DNA of 64,000 nt from Chlorogloeopsis sp. ULAP01 (GCF_030381805.1 NZ_JAUDRH010000003.1:310001-374000), one strand, 5' to 3'. Counted from the stretch's first letter, positions 1-8,929 are shown. Notes: generated by a model from the sequence alone, not told the origin. A program made the numbers and translations.

Positions 1-324
1 CTGCTTTTGGCACTTTAACACCCCTTGTTGTGGGCGAAATGTTTTGTGTGAGTAAAGTACAAGCTTCTACAGGAACCAGGATTTAGACATTGTTTCATAC
101 TTTAACCTTCATACTTCAGCCTTGCGTTGATCAACTTGTCGGATCTGTTAATAATTGTGACACACACCCTTCACGATAAAATACCCCACCCGATACTGAT
201 TGGGTGAGGTAATTAAACATGGTTTTATATTTTTGGCATTTTTTGGCAGTCATGAGTCAAAAGTTGAGAGCATAAATTTTTTTTACTGTTAACCATTGAC
301 TCTTGACAAATAACTATTTTTATG
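1..324. other. Left-edge intergenic region
   Basis: I see no supported gene here. The only clear element is the hairpin near 176-210, which serves the thioredoxin gene to the right. The remainder is AT-rich. Any gene ending to the left lies outside the window. Confidence 0.5.
176..210 (-). terminator. Rho-independent terminator of the thioredoxin gene
   Basis: Read on the minus strand, ACCTCACCC pairs with GGGTGGGGT across a 10-base loop with one G-T wobble, followed by ATTTTAT. It lies about 115 bases past the stop codon of the minus-strand thioredoxin gene. Confidence 0.65.
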
Positions 325-705
325 CTAAACAATCCCCAATTCTGCTGTTTGAGTGCTTTTGTGAACTTTAGGATGCTTGCCGTAGCTAAGTTTTATTTCT
401 TCTAAAGCCTGAAGTAAATCTTCACGCCCTCGAAAACCTTCCAGACGTTGCCTAACAATACCATTTTCAATCAACAACAAGGTTGGTAAGGATTTTAGTC
501 GATATGTAGTGGACAACTTGAAATTGTCATCAGCGTTAATACCGACTAATTTAATTTGCTCGCCGCATTGGGCTTTAAATTGTAATAACAAGGGGTGAAT
601 GATGCGACACAAGCCACACCAAGGAGCTTCAAAATTTACCAAAACAGGAATCGGAGATTCTAAAACTTCTTGAGTAAACGTCCGCTCACTAACCGACAAC
701 ACCAT
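325..705 (-). CDS. Thioredoxin-family protein (CGLC active site)
   Basis: Thioredoxin-fold protein of 126 residues, the usual single-domain length plus a short tail. It should act as a cytosolic dithiol-disulfide exchange protein. The sequence shows the active site WCGLC at about residues 29-33, preceded by the typical NFEAPW strand, and the conserved cis-proline in SLPTLLL near residue 75. The usual thioredoxin active site is WCGPC, so leucine in place of proline is a real difference that should raise flexibility and alter the redox potential. The C-terminal 20 residues are hydrophilic and not part of the fold. The start is an ATG at 705. It is a single-gene unit with its own terminator, so context says nothing about its partners. 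It could be an m-type-like or atypical thioredoxin; the substrate is unknown. Confidence 0.9.
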   Translation of the reverse strand: MVLSVSERTFTQEVLESPIPVLVNFEAPWCGLCRIIHPLLLQFKAQCGEQIKLVGINADDNFKLSTTYRLKSLPTLLLIENGIVRQRLEGFRGREDLLQALEEIKLSYGKHPKVHKSTQTAELGIV

Positions 706-1127
706 GATGCCTCTAAAATTATAGGGTTTTCATATCCAAATAGCGATTAACAGTAATAGGGTAAGCTACTAACTGTCAATAAACGCTTTCAGGGCATAAT
801 TACAGATGTACAAAAATTTCAGCCTTGATTTTATTTTGCTCATAATTGATGCTGACGCAAAAGCTAGTGCATCAACCGTAATAGAATTTTAAGGTTTTTA
901 ACTCCTGTTTGCTGGTCTAGAGAGGGAAAATTGAGCGTTCCGTTCCTCTTACTGAGAATGTTGACAGTTGACAAGCAGCCATCAATATTAAAGTCTAAAA
1001 TTTACTAGTTCTACCTTCCCTGACAGCTACTTCAATTTATCCTACATTGAATTGGTAGTAACTGGTGAGTCAAAATGCTCATCTGGTTTCTATCCTAATG
1101 CTGCTGTCAGTTTTGTTTCAACCTGGA
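706..1127. other. Intergenic, upstream of thioredoxin
   Basis: About 420 bases between two minus-strand genes, AT-rich, with no coding potential that I can support. It presumably holds the thioredoxin promoter and the end of the NnrU transcript. No strong hairpin was seen. Confidence 0.4.
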
Positions 1128-1850
1128 TTACCATTGTACCCTACTAGTTGCCGTCAACAATAGTGGATGAGACCACCACAGAAGTAATACAAAGATAGCT
1201 ACTCCCAAATAGGCAGGGCGCAAAAATTCTTGCCACTCCAGATGTTGACGCCCATCTAAAATAGCAGCAAAAGGAATAATACTCGTGCGCTCTTTGAGAG
1301 TGGCAAAGGCCTTACCATAGCGCCAACCTAAGCGGCGATCGCCATGCCAAACACCAAACAAGTGGTGCAAAATTAATCCTGCGGAAGTCACAAGGGTAAA
1401 TGTAGTACCCAACCAGAGAGTATGGGCTACACACCAAATTATCTGTCCAACCATTTGAGGATGGCGGGTAATGCGAATAATTCCTGTTTCATAGAGATGA
1501 ACTTGTGGCTTGGTGATGGCAGCAATTTCTAGTAGATTGAAAGTAGCAGGATATAAAAATAAAAAAGATATTGCTGATAAAATCCAGACTAATGCCTTTA
1601 CCCCAGGTAAACTTTGAATCTGCCAAAGTTGCAAACCATCATAACGGTGGTTAAAAAAGTAAATGATTAAGATTACAGCTAAAGGCAGGCTAATCAACGC
1701 AAACATAATGCGATAGAGGCGTGGGCCTATATGTTTTTCTGCCCAAGGCCGCAAAGCAGCTCCTCCACTATGGGCAATTGCAAAACCTAATTGTAATCCC
1801 AAGATGATGAAATGGCTGGTGGTTAACCAAGGTGGCAGCATCATAAACAT
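1128..1850 (-). CDS. NnrU-family membrane protein, probable 15-cis-zeta-carotene isomerase-like (Z-ISO)
   Basis: Integral membrane protein of 240 residues with about six hydrophobic segments, matching the NnrU family. Plant and cyanobacterial members of this family include Z-ISO, which isomerises 9,15,9'-tri-cis-zeta-carotene in carotenoid synthesis using haem b. Visible landmarks are the early histidine in QLGFAIAHSGG (about residue 27), the RITRHPQMVGQIIW segment (about residue 128) and HHLFGVWHGDRRL (about residue 165), whose conserved histidines are candidate haem ligands. The protein ends with another membrane segment near residues 215-232. The Z-ISO role is inferred from family and from the photosynthetic host; NnrU proteins of denitrifiers have another context, and more than one NnrU paralogue may exist here. 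The start is an ATG at 1850, with two further methionines within four residues. Confidence 0.8.
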   Translation of the reverse strand: MFMMLPPWLTTSHFIILGLQLGFAIAHSGGAALRPWAEKHIGPRLYRIMFALISLPLAVILIIYFFNHRYDGLQLWQIQSLPGVKALVWILSAISFLFLYPATFNLLEIAAITKPQVHLYETGIIRITRHPQMVGQIIWCVAHTLWLGTTFTLVTSAGLILHHLFGVWHGDRRLGWRYGKAFATLKERTSIIPFAAILDGRQHLEWQEFLRPAYLGVAIFVLLLWWSHPLLLTATSRVQW

Positions 1851-2056
1851 AAGTGAAGTAACTTAAAGCAAGCTTAATTCAGTACAATCAATACCACAAA
1901 GTGTTCAAAGGGGGACTTTAGTCAAGATGTTGTGTTACTGTCTTTTGCGGATAAAGCCTCCAAGTTTAAGATGCAATAAATTACGCCTAGCCAGAATACT
2001 ATGAATTGCAGGATTATTGCCAATGCTGCTCCTTTCTTGTTTGTGGGTTGAGCCTT

Positions 2057-3076
2057 ATGTCTGACCTTCCTTTCACATTAGATCAGTTACGTATTCTAAA
2101 AGCGATCGCCGCAGAAGGGAGCTTTAAGCGTGCTGCTGATAGCCTCTACGTCTCCCAACCTGCCGTTAGCTTACAAGTACAAAACCTTGAACGGCAACTC
2201 GATGTTCCCTTATTTGATCGTGGAGGACGCCGCGCACAATTAACCGAGGCAGGACATCTACTCCTAAGTTATGGAGAAAAAATCCTCAGTCTGTGTCAGG
2301 AAACCTGCCGTGCGATCGAGGATCTACAAAATCTTCAAGGTGGTACTTTAATTGTTGGGGCTTCTCAAACTACCGGTACTTATCTCTTACCCCGGATGAT
2401 TGGGTTGTTTCGACAAAAATATGCAGATGTGGCGGTGCAATTACATGTCCACTCTACTCGCCGAACAGCCTGGAGTGTCGTGAATGGACAAGTTGATCTG
2501 GCAATCATCGGTGGTGAAATTCCTGGTGAGTTGGCAGAATCATTAGAAATCATTCCTTACTCTGAGGATGAGTTGGCGCTGATTTTACCTGTCTTTCATC
2601 CTTTTACAAAACTCGAAACCATTCAAAAAGAAGACCTATATAAATTACAATTCATAGCTCTCGATTCCCAATCGACAATCCGTAAGGTGATCGATCAGGT
2701 TTTAGCACGACATGATATTGATACACGGCGTTTGAAAGTGGAAATGGAACTCAATTCTATAGAAGCTATTAAAAATGCTGTGCAATCTGGTTTGGGAGCC
2801 GCTTTTGTTTCTACTTCAGCGATCGCTAAAGAATTACAAATGGGAGTTCTACACTGCACTCCCATTGAAGGTGTGATCGTCAAGCGAACACTGTGGCTAA
2901 TTTTTAATCCCAATCGCTATAGATCCAAGGCAGCAGAAGCTTTTAGCAAAGAAATCCTGCCTCAGTTTGCTGCCCCTGGGTGGAATCTTGATGTGTTAAA
3001 ATCGTCACACCATCACAGAAGTATGGCAATCAATACAACTTTAGATACGGACACATCTCACTCTGATGAGAGTTAA
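2057..3076 (+). CDS. rbcR: LysR-family transcriptional regulator, RbcR/Ycf30-like
   Basis: LysR-type regulator of about 339 residues. The N-terminal winged helix-turn-helix is clear: LDQLRILKAIAAEGSFKRAA then YVSQPAVSLQVQNLERQLD and LFDRGGRRAQLTEAG (residues 8-65). It is followed by the two-lobe inducer-binding domain (about 95-300). The sequence has the character of the RbcR/Ycf30/CmpR branch of cyanobacteria and plastids, which control rubisco, NDH-1 or bicarbonate-transport genes in response to carbon metabolites; the exact member is inferred. A TTG at 2006 would add 17 residues unlike the family, so I take the ATG at 2057, where the family consensus begins. The tail after residue 310 is hydrophilic and variable. 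No rubisco or ndh genes lie beside it. Confidence 0.85.
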   Translation: MSDLPFTLDQLRILKAIAAEGSFKRAADSLYVSQPAVSLQVQNLERQLDVPLFDRGGRRAQLTEAGHLLLSYGEKILSLCQETCRAIEDLQNLQGGTLIVGASQTTGTYLLPRMIGLFRQKYADVAVQLHVHSTRRTAWSVVNGQVDLAIIGGEIPGELAESLEIIPYSEDELALILPVFHPFTKLETIQKEDLYKLQFIALDSQSTIRKVIDQVLARHDIDTRRLKVEMELNSIEAIKNAVQSGLGAAFVSTSAIAKELQMGVLHCTPIEGVIVKRTLWLIFNPNRYRSKAAEAFSKEILPQFAAPGWNLDVLKSSHHHRSMAINTTLDTDTSHSDES

Positions 3077-3082
3077 AATTTA

Positions 3083-3154
3083 GTCATTCGTCATTTGTCA
3101 TTTGTCCTTTGTCATTCAGTAATGGCTGGTGATTAATGACTAATGACTGATGAC
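3083..3154. repeat. Short tandem repeats of GTCATTT type with inverted half
   Basis: Tandem heptamers of the type GTCATTT fill 3083-3117 and are followed by the complementary AATGACT series at 3131-3154, so the RNA can fold into a long hairpin. Such heptameric repeats are typical of Nostoc-type genomes. The repeat sits directly in the leader of the kinase gene. Confidence 0.75.
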
Positions 3155-3165
3155 AATTGACACGT

Positions 3166-4590
3166 ATGGAAATTTATTGCACTCGTCCCGGTTGTCCCCG
3201 TCCGCAAAACTATTTTCAAGATTTAGATGATCATTCCACCTTAAGAACAGTGCAGCAAAAATACTGCACAGCTTGTGGTATGCCCTTGATTTTGGTTAGT
3301 CGCTATTTGCCTACAAAGTTATTAGGTAAAGGAGGATTTGGGGCAGCTTTTTTGGCACGCGATCGCTACACTCCTGGGATGCGTCAGTGTGTAGTGAAGC
3401 AATTTCAACCAGCAGGCAATTTAACCACTACTCAACTGCAATTAGCCCAAGATTTGTTTGAGAGAGAAGCAGTAGTTTTAGAAGAGATAGGCACTCAACA
3501 TGAGCGAATTCCAGATTTATATGCTTTCTTTCCGGTGATAGTTCCTAGTTTCTTACAGCCAGGGAAGCAAGACCAATTTTTTTATCTTGTCCAAGAATAC
3601 ATTGATGGACAAAATCTGGATGAGGAATTAGCGCAAAAAGGCAAATTTTCTGAGCCAGAAGTATTAGAAGTACTGCGAGAAATTCTGCAAGTATTGCAGT
3701 TTGTTCATCACAAAGGCATTATTCACAGAGATATCAAACCTTCTAACATTATGCGCCATCGCAACGGCAAACTTTACTTGTTAGATTTTGGCGCAGTTAA
3801 GCAGGTAGCCAATGCTCCTCCTGGGGTTACAACTTCTTCAACAGGAATCTATTCTTTGGGCTTTGCACCGCCAGAACAAATGTCTGGAGGACAAGTATTT
3901 CCATCTACAGATTTATACGCTTTAGCCGTAACCGTCGTGACTTTGCTTACGGGTGAAAAGGATATAACTCAGCTATTTGATGTTTATAGCAACCAGTGGA
4001 AATGGCACAATCAGACTAAAGTTAGCTCTCATCTTGCTAATATTCTTGACAAAATGCTTTTACCTGCTGTCAATCAACGCTTTCAGTCAACTCAAGAAGT
4101 TGTAGATGCCCTGAATGCACCTCCACAGCAGATTGTACCTACCCAAATCAACTCCCCTCAACTTCACCAATTATCGCCTCTGCACCCTGTACCAAATCCA
4201 ATTCCACACAAACAGCAATTGCCTAGAACTTCCTCCGTTGCCCCATTTTCTATCTGGGAATTTTTAACAGGTGCAGGATTTAGTGGGTTTGAGGGTGGAT
4301 TAATTGCGATCGCCCTTTATAGTTTGTTGAAATCCCCAGAAATTACGCTCGCTGCTTCCGCTTTAATCTTAGGCATACTAATTTTTGCTCAGACGCGACG
4401 GTGGATCGAAAAATGGGATTTGTTCATTATTCCTGCTATCACTTTGGCAATTATTTTTTTCGTTCCTTTGTTGCAAGCAGGACTTAGCATTCAACAAATA
4501 ATTATTTTATCTGTTATGGCTGGCTTAGTTGCAATTGCAGTCACAGCTATCTTTCGTCTGATTTACAAATTATTATCTTTAATATTTTAA
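3166..4590 (+). CDS. Membrane-anchored serine/threonine protein kinase with N-terminal zinc ribbon
   Basis: Eukaryotic-like Ser/Thr kinase of about 474 residues. The N-terminus has a four-cysteine ribbon (CTRPGC and, 30 residues on, CTACG), then a kinase domain at about residues 45-320: glycine loop LLGKGGFG, catalytic loop IHRDIKPSN, metal-binding DFG in LLDFGAVK and the APE-like motif APPEQ. All key catalytic residues are present. After a proline-rich linker, four hydrophobic segments fill residues 355-474, so the kinase should be held in the plasma membrane facing the cytoplasm. I prefer the ATG at 3166 to the TTG at 3157. The next gene, 27 bases on, encodes a membrane-anchored binding protein, which suggests that the pair senses or processes a periplasmic signal together. 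Kinases with this ribbon are common in filamentous cyanobacteria; their substrates are mostly unknown. Confidence 0.88.
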   Translation: MEIYCTRPGCPRPQNYFQDLDDHSTLRTVQQKYCTACGMPLILVSRYLPTKLLGKGGFGAAFLARDRYTPGMRQCVVKQFQPAGNLTTTQLQLAQDLFEREAVVLEEIGTQHERIPDLYAFFPVIVPSFLQPGKQDQFFYLVQEYIDGQNLDEELAQKGKFSEPEVLEVLREILQVLQFVHHKGIIHRDIKPSNIMRHRNGKLYLLDFGAVKQVANAPPGVTTSSTGIYSLGFAPPEQMSGGQVFPSTDLYALAVTVVTLLTGEKDITQLFDVYSNQWKWHNQTKVSSHLANILDKMLLPAVNQRFQSTQEVVDALNAPPQQIVPTQINSPQLHQLSPLHPVPNPIPHKQQLPRTSSVAPFSIWEFLTGAGFSGFEGGLIAIALYSLLKSPEITLAASALILGILIFAQTRRWIEKWDLFIIPAITLAIIFFVPLLQAGLSIQQIIILSVMAGLVAIAVTAIFRLIYKLLSLIF

Positions 4591-4617
4591 ATAGAGTGAA
4601 GTATTGAATATCCTTCT

Positions 4618-6036
4618 ATGTCCCAAAAAAACGAAACTGCTGTTTTAGCTTTATCTGTGTTAATTACACTAGGATTAGTGGGCGGTGGTTTTTGGTGGTT
4701 AAAAGACAAAATCTTGCCACAAAGCTCTCCAGGTAATAATTTACTCCAATCCAGTAACCAAGCGATTTCAGAACGGATTAGTTTTGGTGAAAAATTTTTA
4801 ACTCCAAGGGAAATTTCTCCAATCAAAAAAGAGAGTATAGCGGCGCTAGCATCTGGTAGTTATGAGAAGGCTATTTCCAACCTACAAGCAGCGCTGCAAC
4901 TTCAAAAAAACGATCCAGAGGCACTGATATTTCTAAACAACGCCCGCATAGGCGTAGGAAAAAACTATACAATAGTTGCATCTGTACCCCTTGGCACTGA
5001 CCTGAATAGTTCTTTAGAAATTTTACGTGGTGTTGCCCAAGCCCAAAACGAAATTAATACTGCTGGAGGAATCAAAGGAGTACCACTAAAGGTCGGAATA
5101 GCAAACGACGATAATCATCCAGAAATTGCCAAACAAATTGCAAAAGTCTTAGTCAATAATCCACAAGTATTGGGTGTAGTAGGTCCGTATGCTAGCGATG
5201 TCACTCTAGCCGCAGGCACTATTTATACATCAGGAGAGCTTGTCGCTATTTCCCCTGTCAGCACTTCCGTAAAAATTTCTAACTTCAGCCGCTACATTTT
5301 TCGCACAGTACCCAGTGATTTTATGGCAGCGAGGGCTTTAGCTCGGTATACAATCGAAAATTTACAAAAAAAAAATGTAGCCGTTTTCTTCAATTCTCAA
5401 AGTAACTATAGTCAATCCTTAAAGTCTGAGTTTGTTTCATCAGTTTCCCTAGAGGGGGGACAAGTATCAACTGAATTTGACTTGTCTCAATCAAATTTTA
5501 GTGCTGCTAAAAGTGTGGAACAAGCGATTAAGCAAGGTGCAGAAGTTTTAATGCTAGCCGCTAATACCAACACTTTAGATAAAGCACTGCAAGTAGTGCA
5601 GGTTAACCAAAAACGGTTAAAGCTATTGGGAGGAGATGACGTTTATACGTCTAAAACTTTAGAAATTGGGCGAGAACAAGCAGTAGAGATGGTGTTGGCT
5701 GTTCCTTGGCATATTGATGGTATGCACAATTCAGATTTTCCCCGTCAGTCTCGACAGTTGTGGGGTGCTGATGTAAATTGGCGAACTGCTTTAGCATATG
5801 ATGCCGCAAAAGCTTTAATTGAGGGATTAAAAAGCAATCCAACACGCATTGGTGTACAGCAAGCTTTATCGACACCTGAATTTTCTCCCACAGGTGCTTC
5901 TGGTTCAGTTCGGTTTTTGCCTTCAGGTGATCGCAATGCCGCTGTTCAACTAGTAAAAATTGTGAGCAAAAATTCTTCTCGTTCTGGTACTGGATTTGAC
6001 TTTGTACCAGTGCAACTTTCAGCTATGAAAAATTAA
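4618..6036 (+). CDS. Membrane-anchored periplasmic-binding protein (branched-chain amino acid type, Peripla_BP_6-like)
   Basis: Protein of 472 residues with an uncleaved signal/anchor at residues 8-30 (LALSVLITLGLVGGGFWWL), a single TPR-like helical hairpin at about 70-112 (IAALASGSYEKAISNLQAAL), and a two-lobe type I substrate-binding domain from about 118 to the end. The latter shows the family pattern QAQNEINTAGGIKGVPL, VVGPYASDV and AISPVSTS, as in LivJ/LivK-type amino-acid receptors. No lipobox cysteine is seen, so it is probably tethered by its N-terminal helix. No permease or ATPase gene is nearby, so a sensory role with the upstream kinase is as likely as transport; that is inference. 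The ATG at 4618 is the only sensible start. The spacing of 27 bases to the kinase supports co-transcription. Confidence 0.82.
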   Translation: MSQKNETAVLALSVLITLGLVGGGFWWLKDKILPQSSPGNNLLQSSNQAISERISFGEKFLTPREISPIKKESIAALASGSYEKAISNLQAALQLQKNDPEALIFLNNARIGVGKNYTIVASVPLGTDLNSSLEILRGVAQAQNEINTAGGIKGVPLKVGIANDDNHPEIAKQIAKVLVNNPQVLGVVGPYASDVTLAAGTIYTSGELVAISPVSTSVKISNFSRYIFRTVPSDFMAARALARYTIENLQKKNVAVFFNSQSNYSQSLKSEFVSSVSLEGGQVSTEFDLSQSNFSAAKSVEQAIKQGAEVLMLAANTNTLDKALQVVQVNQKRLKLLGGDDVYTSKTLEIGREQAVEMVLAVPWHIDGMHNSDFPRQSRQLWGADVNWRTALAYDAAKALIEGLKSNPTRIGVQQALSTPEFSPTGASGSVRFLPSGDRNAAVQLVKIVSKNSSRSGTGFDFVPVQLSAMKN

Positions 6037-6059
6037 AGCCATTAAAAATTCTAAATGCA

Positions 6060-6536
6060 TATTCTCGTCGCCTGAGTGATGGCGGCACAGCTAAACTTTA
6101 TTCCCAAGATATTTTGGGAGTTAACTTTTATATCTAACATTTAGAGCTTATTTCTACCATTACTCAAGCTCTACAACAAACTGGCGACTAATCTCGGCGG
6201 CATATACTATGTTTCTGCCCTAGAAGTTGTTCCCCAATGTTCAATCAAGCCCTTGCCGTTGGGGCGAACACAAGGGCGATATATTTCTCCATACCAAGAG
6301 CTATTTGTTCTCCCTTCAGAATGCCTTGGTAATCGGAACAAATTGAACATTGAGGCCTTCCAGTCAGGAAATTACCCGACACCCGCAATCTGTTTGTGGT
6401 GGTCAAACAGAATGCTCAAACTGATGAGCAGGCGGGTAGTGCTTATGCCAACTTAGTGCTGACCGAACAGGGACAAGAACTTATCTCCCAAGCTGGGTTT
6501 TGTCAAAGTACGCTGACACCTGTCATGAGCATTTAG
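6060..6536 (+). pseudogene. Remnant of a PstS-type phosphate/anion-binding protein
   Basis: Translating successive frames gives a continuous, family-like protein that no single frame holds. Segments are RLSDGGTAKLYSQDILGVNF (from 6069, stopped by TAA), ISTITQALQQTGD (stopped), GGIYYVSALEVVPQCSIKPL then LGRTQGRYISPYQE, and finally LPDTRNLFVVVKQNAQTDEQ ... LVLTEQGQELISQAGF ending at TAG 6534-6536. The last block is the characteristic C-terminus of PBP-like (PstS) domains in cyanobacterial proteins. At least three frameshifts and two stops are needed, and the N-terminal lobe is absent. It directly follows the intact binding-protein gene. Identification is from recognised family wording, not from a search. 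Confidence 0.75.
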
Positions 6537-6711
6537 CTAGAGTAGTGCATTGCTTTTGTACACACCTGTAGAATCTTGCATTTTTTATGAGAACAACAAG
6601 ATTCATCTCAGTGTCTTCTCTTTTGAAGAGTAGCGCCTTCCCCTCAAGTTAGCGTGTTGGTGCTATTCCTATGGCAAGGCAGCTTCTCATTGGAGATTGC
6701 GCGATCGCACT

Positions 6712-7482
6712 TTAGCTGGCTCTATTAATCGACTCTGCTGGCAAGCAGATAAGATTATCCCCTTGAGTTAAAATCAAGCCGCGTTGACGCAACTTGCCCA
6801 TCAAACGGGTGACAGTAACACGAGTCGAACCAATGGCACTGCCAATTTGGGCATGAGTAAGAGGGAAAGGTAAACAATAACCACGAATAACTTCAGGATC
6901 GGTTTCGCTCATTGCCGGCTCTCCATATTCCTCAATCAATAATGTGAGGAATCCTAGAAGTCGGTCAATTGTACGGCGTTGTCCTAAAGCACTCAGCCAC
7001 AGCAACTTTCGCTGGTGCTGTAACCTGAAGGCATCCATCACTTCACGGCGGAAGTGAGGCCAGTTATCTAAATCGTGCCAGTACATCCACAACACCATAG
7101 TTTGGTCAACGTGTGCGTAAGCCTGGAGCGTGAATGGTGATTGAGCAACAATTTCAAACGGCTGTCCTGCACCAACAAACCCCAAGAAAGCTTCTTCTGG
7201 AGTTCTATTAATGCGTCGAGACGTTAACTGACTGGCTGTAGCACTCACTTGGGCGGTTCCTACCATACGGATCGCACCCCTTTGCACCAAATACAGCAAT
7301 CCAGGTCGGGCTGGAATGCGCTCATCTTTGCTAAAGGTGCGGCAGCGATAGTGTTCCTGAGCCCAATCAAGAATCCGTTGCCAAGTTAAAAAAGGCCGTG
7401 ATGCCTCAGAAAAAGAGGATGGAGATTGCATAGGTAACAAAGAGCGTTCGGCTGAAGACAAAGACGTCATAAAAAGGTGCAA
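6712..7482 (-). CDS. Crp/Fnr-family transcriptional regulator
   Basis: Regulator of 256 residues with a cyclic-nucleotide-binding-like beta barrel (about residues 45-145) and a C-terminal winged helix at about 200-250. The recognition region LTHAQIGSAIGSTRVTVTRL followed by MGKLRQRGLI is the typical Crp/Fnr HTH. The dimerisation helix runs about residues 148-185. There is no cysteine cluster, so it is not an FNR-type iron-sulfur sensor. The barrel lacks a convincing cAMP phosphate cassette (no RxS/T in the usual place), so the ligand, if any, is unknown. It resembles NtcA in architecture but its helix differs, so I do not call it NtcA. The start may be the ATG at 7482 or the ATG four codons inside. 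It is transcribed away from 7735. Confidence 0.85.
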   Translation of the reverse strand: MHLFMTSLSSAERSLLPMQSPSSFSEASRPFLTWQRILDWAQEHYRCRTFSKDERIPARPGLLYLVQRGAIRMVGTAQVSATASQLTSRRINRTPEEAFLGFVGAGQPFEIVAQSPFTLQAYAHVDQTMVLWMYWHDLDNWPHFRREVMDAFRLQHQRKLLWLSALGQRRTIDRLLGFLTLLIEEYGEPAMSETDPEVIRGYCLPFPLTHAQIGSAIGSTRVTVTRLMGKLRQRGLILTQGDNLICLPAESINRAS

Positions 7483-7734
7483 GGAGTGTCTTCTTGTTGG
7501 CTAGTCAGGCTTAACACCTAACAGTGCCAGCCATCTAAAAGGTAGAAACTGAGCTTCTACATCTTTTGTATACTTATTACTGTACAATGATTGTAGTAAA
7601 ATTTACTCTGTTTCAAAAAAAATTTGCACAATTCTAATTTTTCTTTCTCTAAATTAAAGTTCTATCCTAAGACAGATGACATAAAATTAACATTTCTCAA
7701 ATATTTTAAGTTTACCGTATCTAATACGTATTAA

Positions 7735-8559
7735 ATGCTACAAGTTAGCAAATACACATCAATTAAACAGTTAGTGCATTGTTATTTGATGACTGTGTTG
7801 AGTATTTATACTAATAGTCACAAAAATATATGCATAATAGATAAAAAAATTCCTCTTTCTAAAGGAAGAGATAATGAACGAGTTTTGTACATCACAGGTA
7901 TAGCACTTAGGTTATCGAAATATGAGAATCTACCTGCGATGGAAATTGCCAATGCGATCGCCTCTCATTTATTGATAGAGACTAGCGACGTTTTCAGAGT
8001 TAAAATTATCCCGCCTGGCTGGATTCATTTAGAATTAGCTCATCTAGCTCTAGCTGCTTGGTTAAAAAAACTTGTATCTCTTGGAGAGGAAAAAGGGGGT
8101 ACGAACAAAGAAAGTGTTCTTGTGTCAGAGTATCGCGACGTTCAATTGTCTTCTTCTCTATTTCCGATTCAGTATGCTCATGCACGCTGCTGCTCTTTAA
8201 TGCGACTAGTTCAGCAAGAAGAGTTGTTTATTTCCACTAATGTAATACCTTGGCTGGATACACAGCAAAAACTACGGTTCAATCATCCTGCTGAATTTCG
8301 TCTGATGAACGAATTGGTGAAAGTGATGGATGAATTAGAATGTTCATCTACTGAGGCTGGGGTGAAGTGGGAAAAAGCAGCGCTTTCTCTGAGCCAAGCT
8401 TTTGAAAGTTTCTGGTGCAATTGCCGCATTTGGGGTGAGGTTAAAACGACTTCACCAGAATTAGCTCAAGTTAGGCATGGGTTAATCGTAGCTACTCAAT
8501 GGGTTTTGAAATTTATGTTGGAAGATAAGCTGAGTGCTTTTGCCCCTTCTGAGTTATGA
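7735..8559 (+). CDS. ArgRS-like protein without catalytic core (N-terminal domain plus DALR anticodon-binding domain)
   Basis: Protein of 274 residues that reads as the two ends of an arginyl-tRNA synthetase joined together. Residues about 45-115 match the Arg_tRNA_synt_N type module (ITGIALRLSKYENLPAMEIA, then FRVKIIPPGWIHLELAHLAL). Residues about 145-274 match the DALR anticodon-binding helical bundle (IQYAHARCCSLMR near 145; CRIWGEVKTTSPELAQVRHG and a C-terminal helix near 235). The Rossmann catalytic domain with HIGH and KMSKS motifs is absent. The real ArgRS is about 580 residues, so this is a paralogue and not that enzyme. Roles could be tRNA-Arg binding, regulation or another use of the fold; none can be assigned. 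The N-terminal 40 residues are unrelated and a later start is possible. It stands alone, divergent from the Crp/Fnr gene. Confidence 0.75.
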   Translation: MLQVSKYTSIKQLVHCYLMTVLSIYTNSHKNICIIDKKIPLSKGRDNERVLYITGIALRLSKYENLPAMEIANAIASHLLIETSDVFRVKIIPPGWIHLELAHLALAAWLKKLVSLGEEKGGTNKESVLVSEYRDVQLSSSLFPIQYAHARCCSLMRLVQQEELFISTNVIPWLDTQQKLRFNHPAEFRLMNELVKVMDELECSSTEAGVKWEKAALSLSQAFESFWCNCRIWGEVKTTSPELAQVRHGLIVATQWVLKFMLEDKLSAFAPSEL

Positions 8560-8929
8560 AGATGGCGTGAAGTACAAAACTACTTAAACTGTTAGCAAAA
8601 GTTTTAAGTGCTTTTCATAAAACAATAAATTCCAATGTATATCACTGAAATCAATCAAAATTTTTGTAACAAGTATTGACTGGTTGAATCACTTAGGATA
8701 TATTATCTGGTGTGTGAGGAGCGAACCAGCGAGGGTACCGAGACGAAACACGGCCAGTCGTCGGTACCCTTTCTGATTTTTAGATGAGCGATACGCTTTT
8801 CGCCATCTTTTTCTATTTTGAAAGAGTGTAAATAATAAAAAAGTCCTGCATCTGTTTAAAGCAGGACTGAGTAGTCTGAATAAATTGTGATACAAGTTTT
8901 AAAGTAAGCTTGTTTACTGCTACTCCTTA
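8560..8929. other. Intergenic with palindromic repeat
   Basis: This gap between convergent genes holds a near-palindrome at about 8733-8770, in which GGTACCGAGACG faces CGTCGGTACC around an AAACACGGCCAG centre. It also holds the terminator at 8833-8868. No gene is supported. Confidence 0.5.
8833..8868 (-). terminator. Terminator of the HAD phosphatase gene
   Basis: Perfect 8-base stem AGTCCTGC (8842-8849) and GCAGGACT (8861-8868) with an 11-base loop. On the minus strand it is followed by a run of T (complement of 8834-8842). It lies about 60 bases after the stop codon of the minus-strand gene at 8930. Confidence 0.85.
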
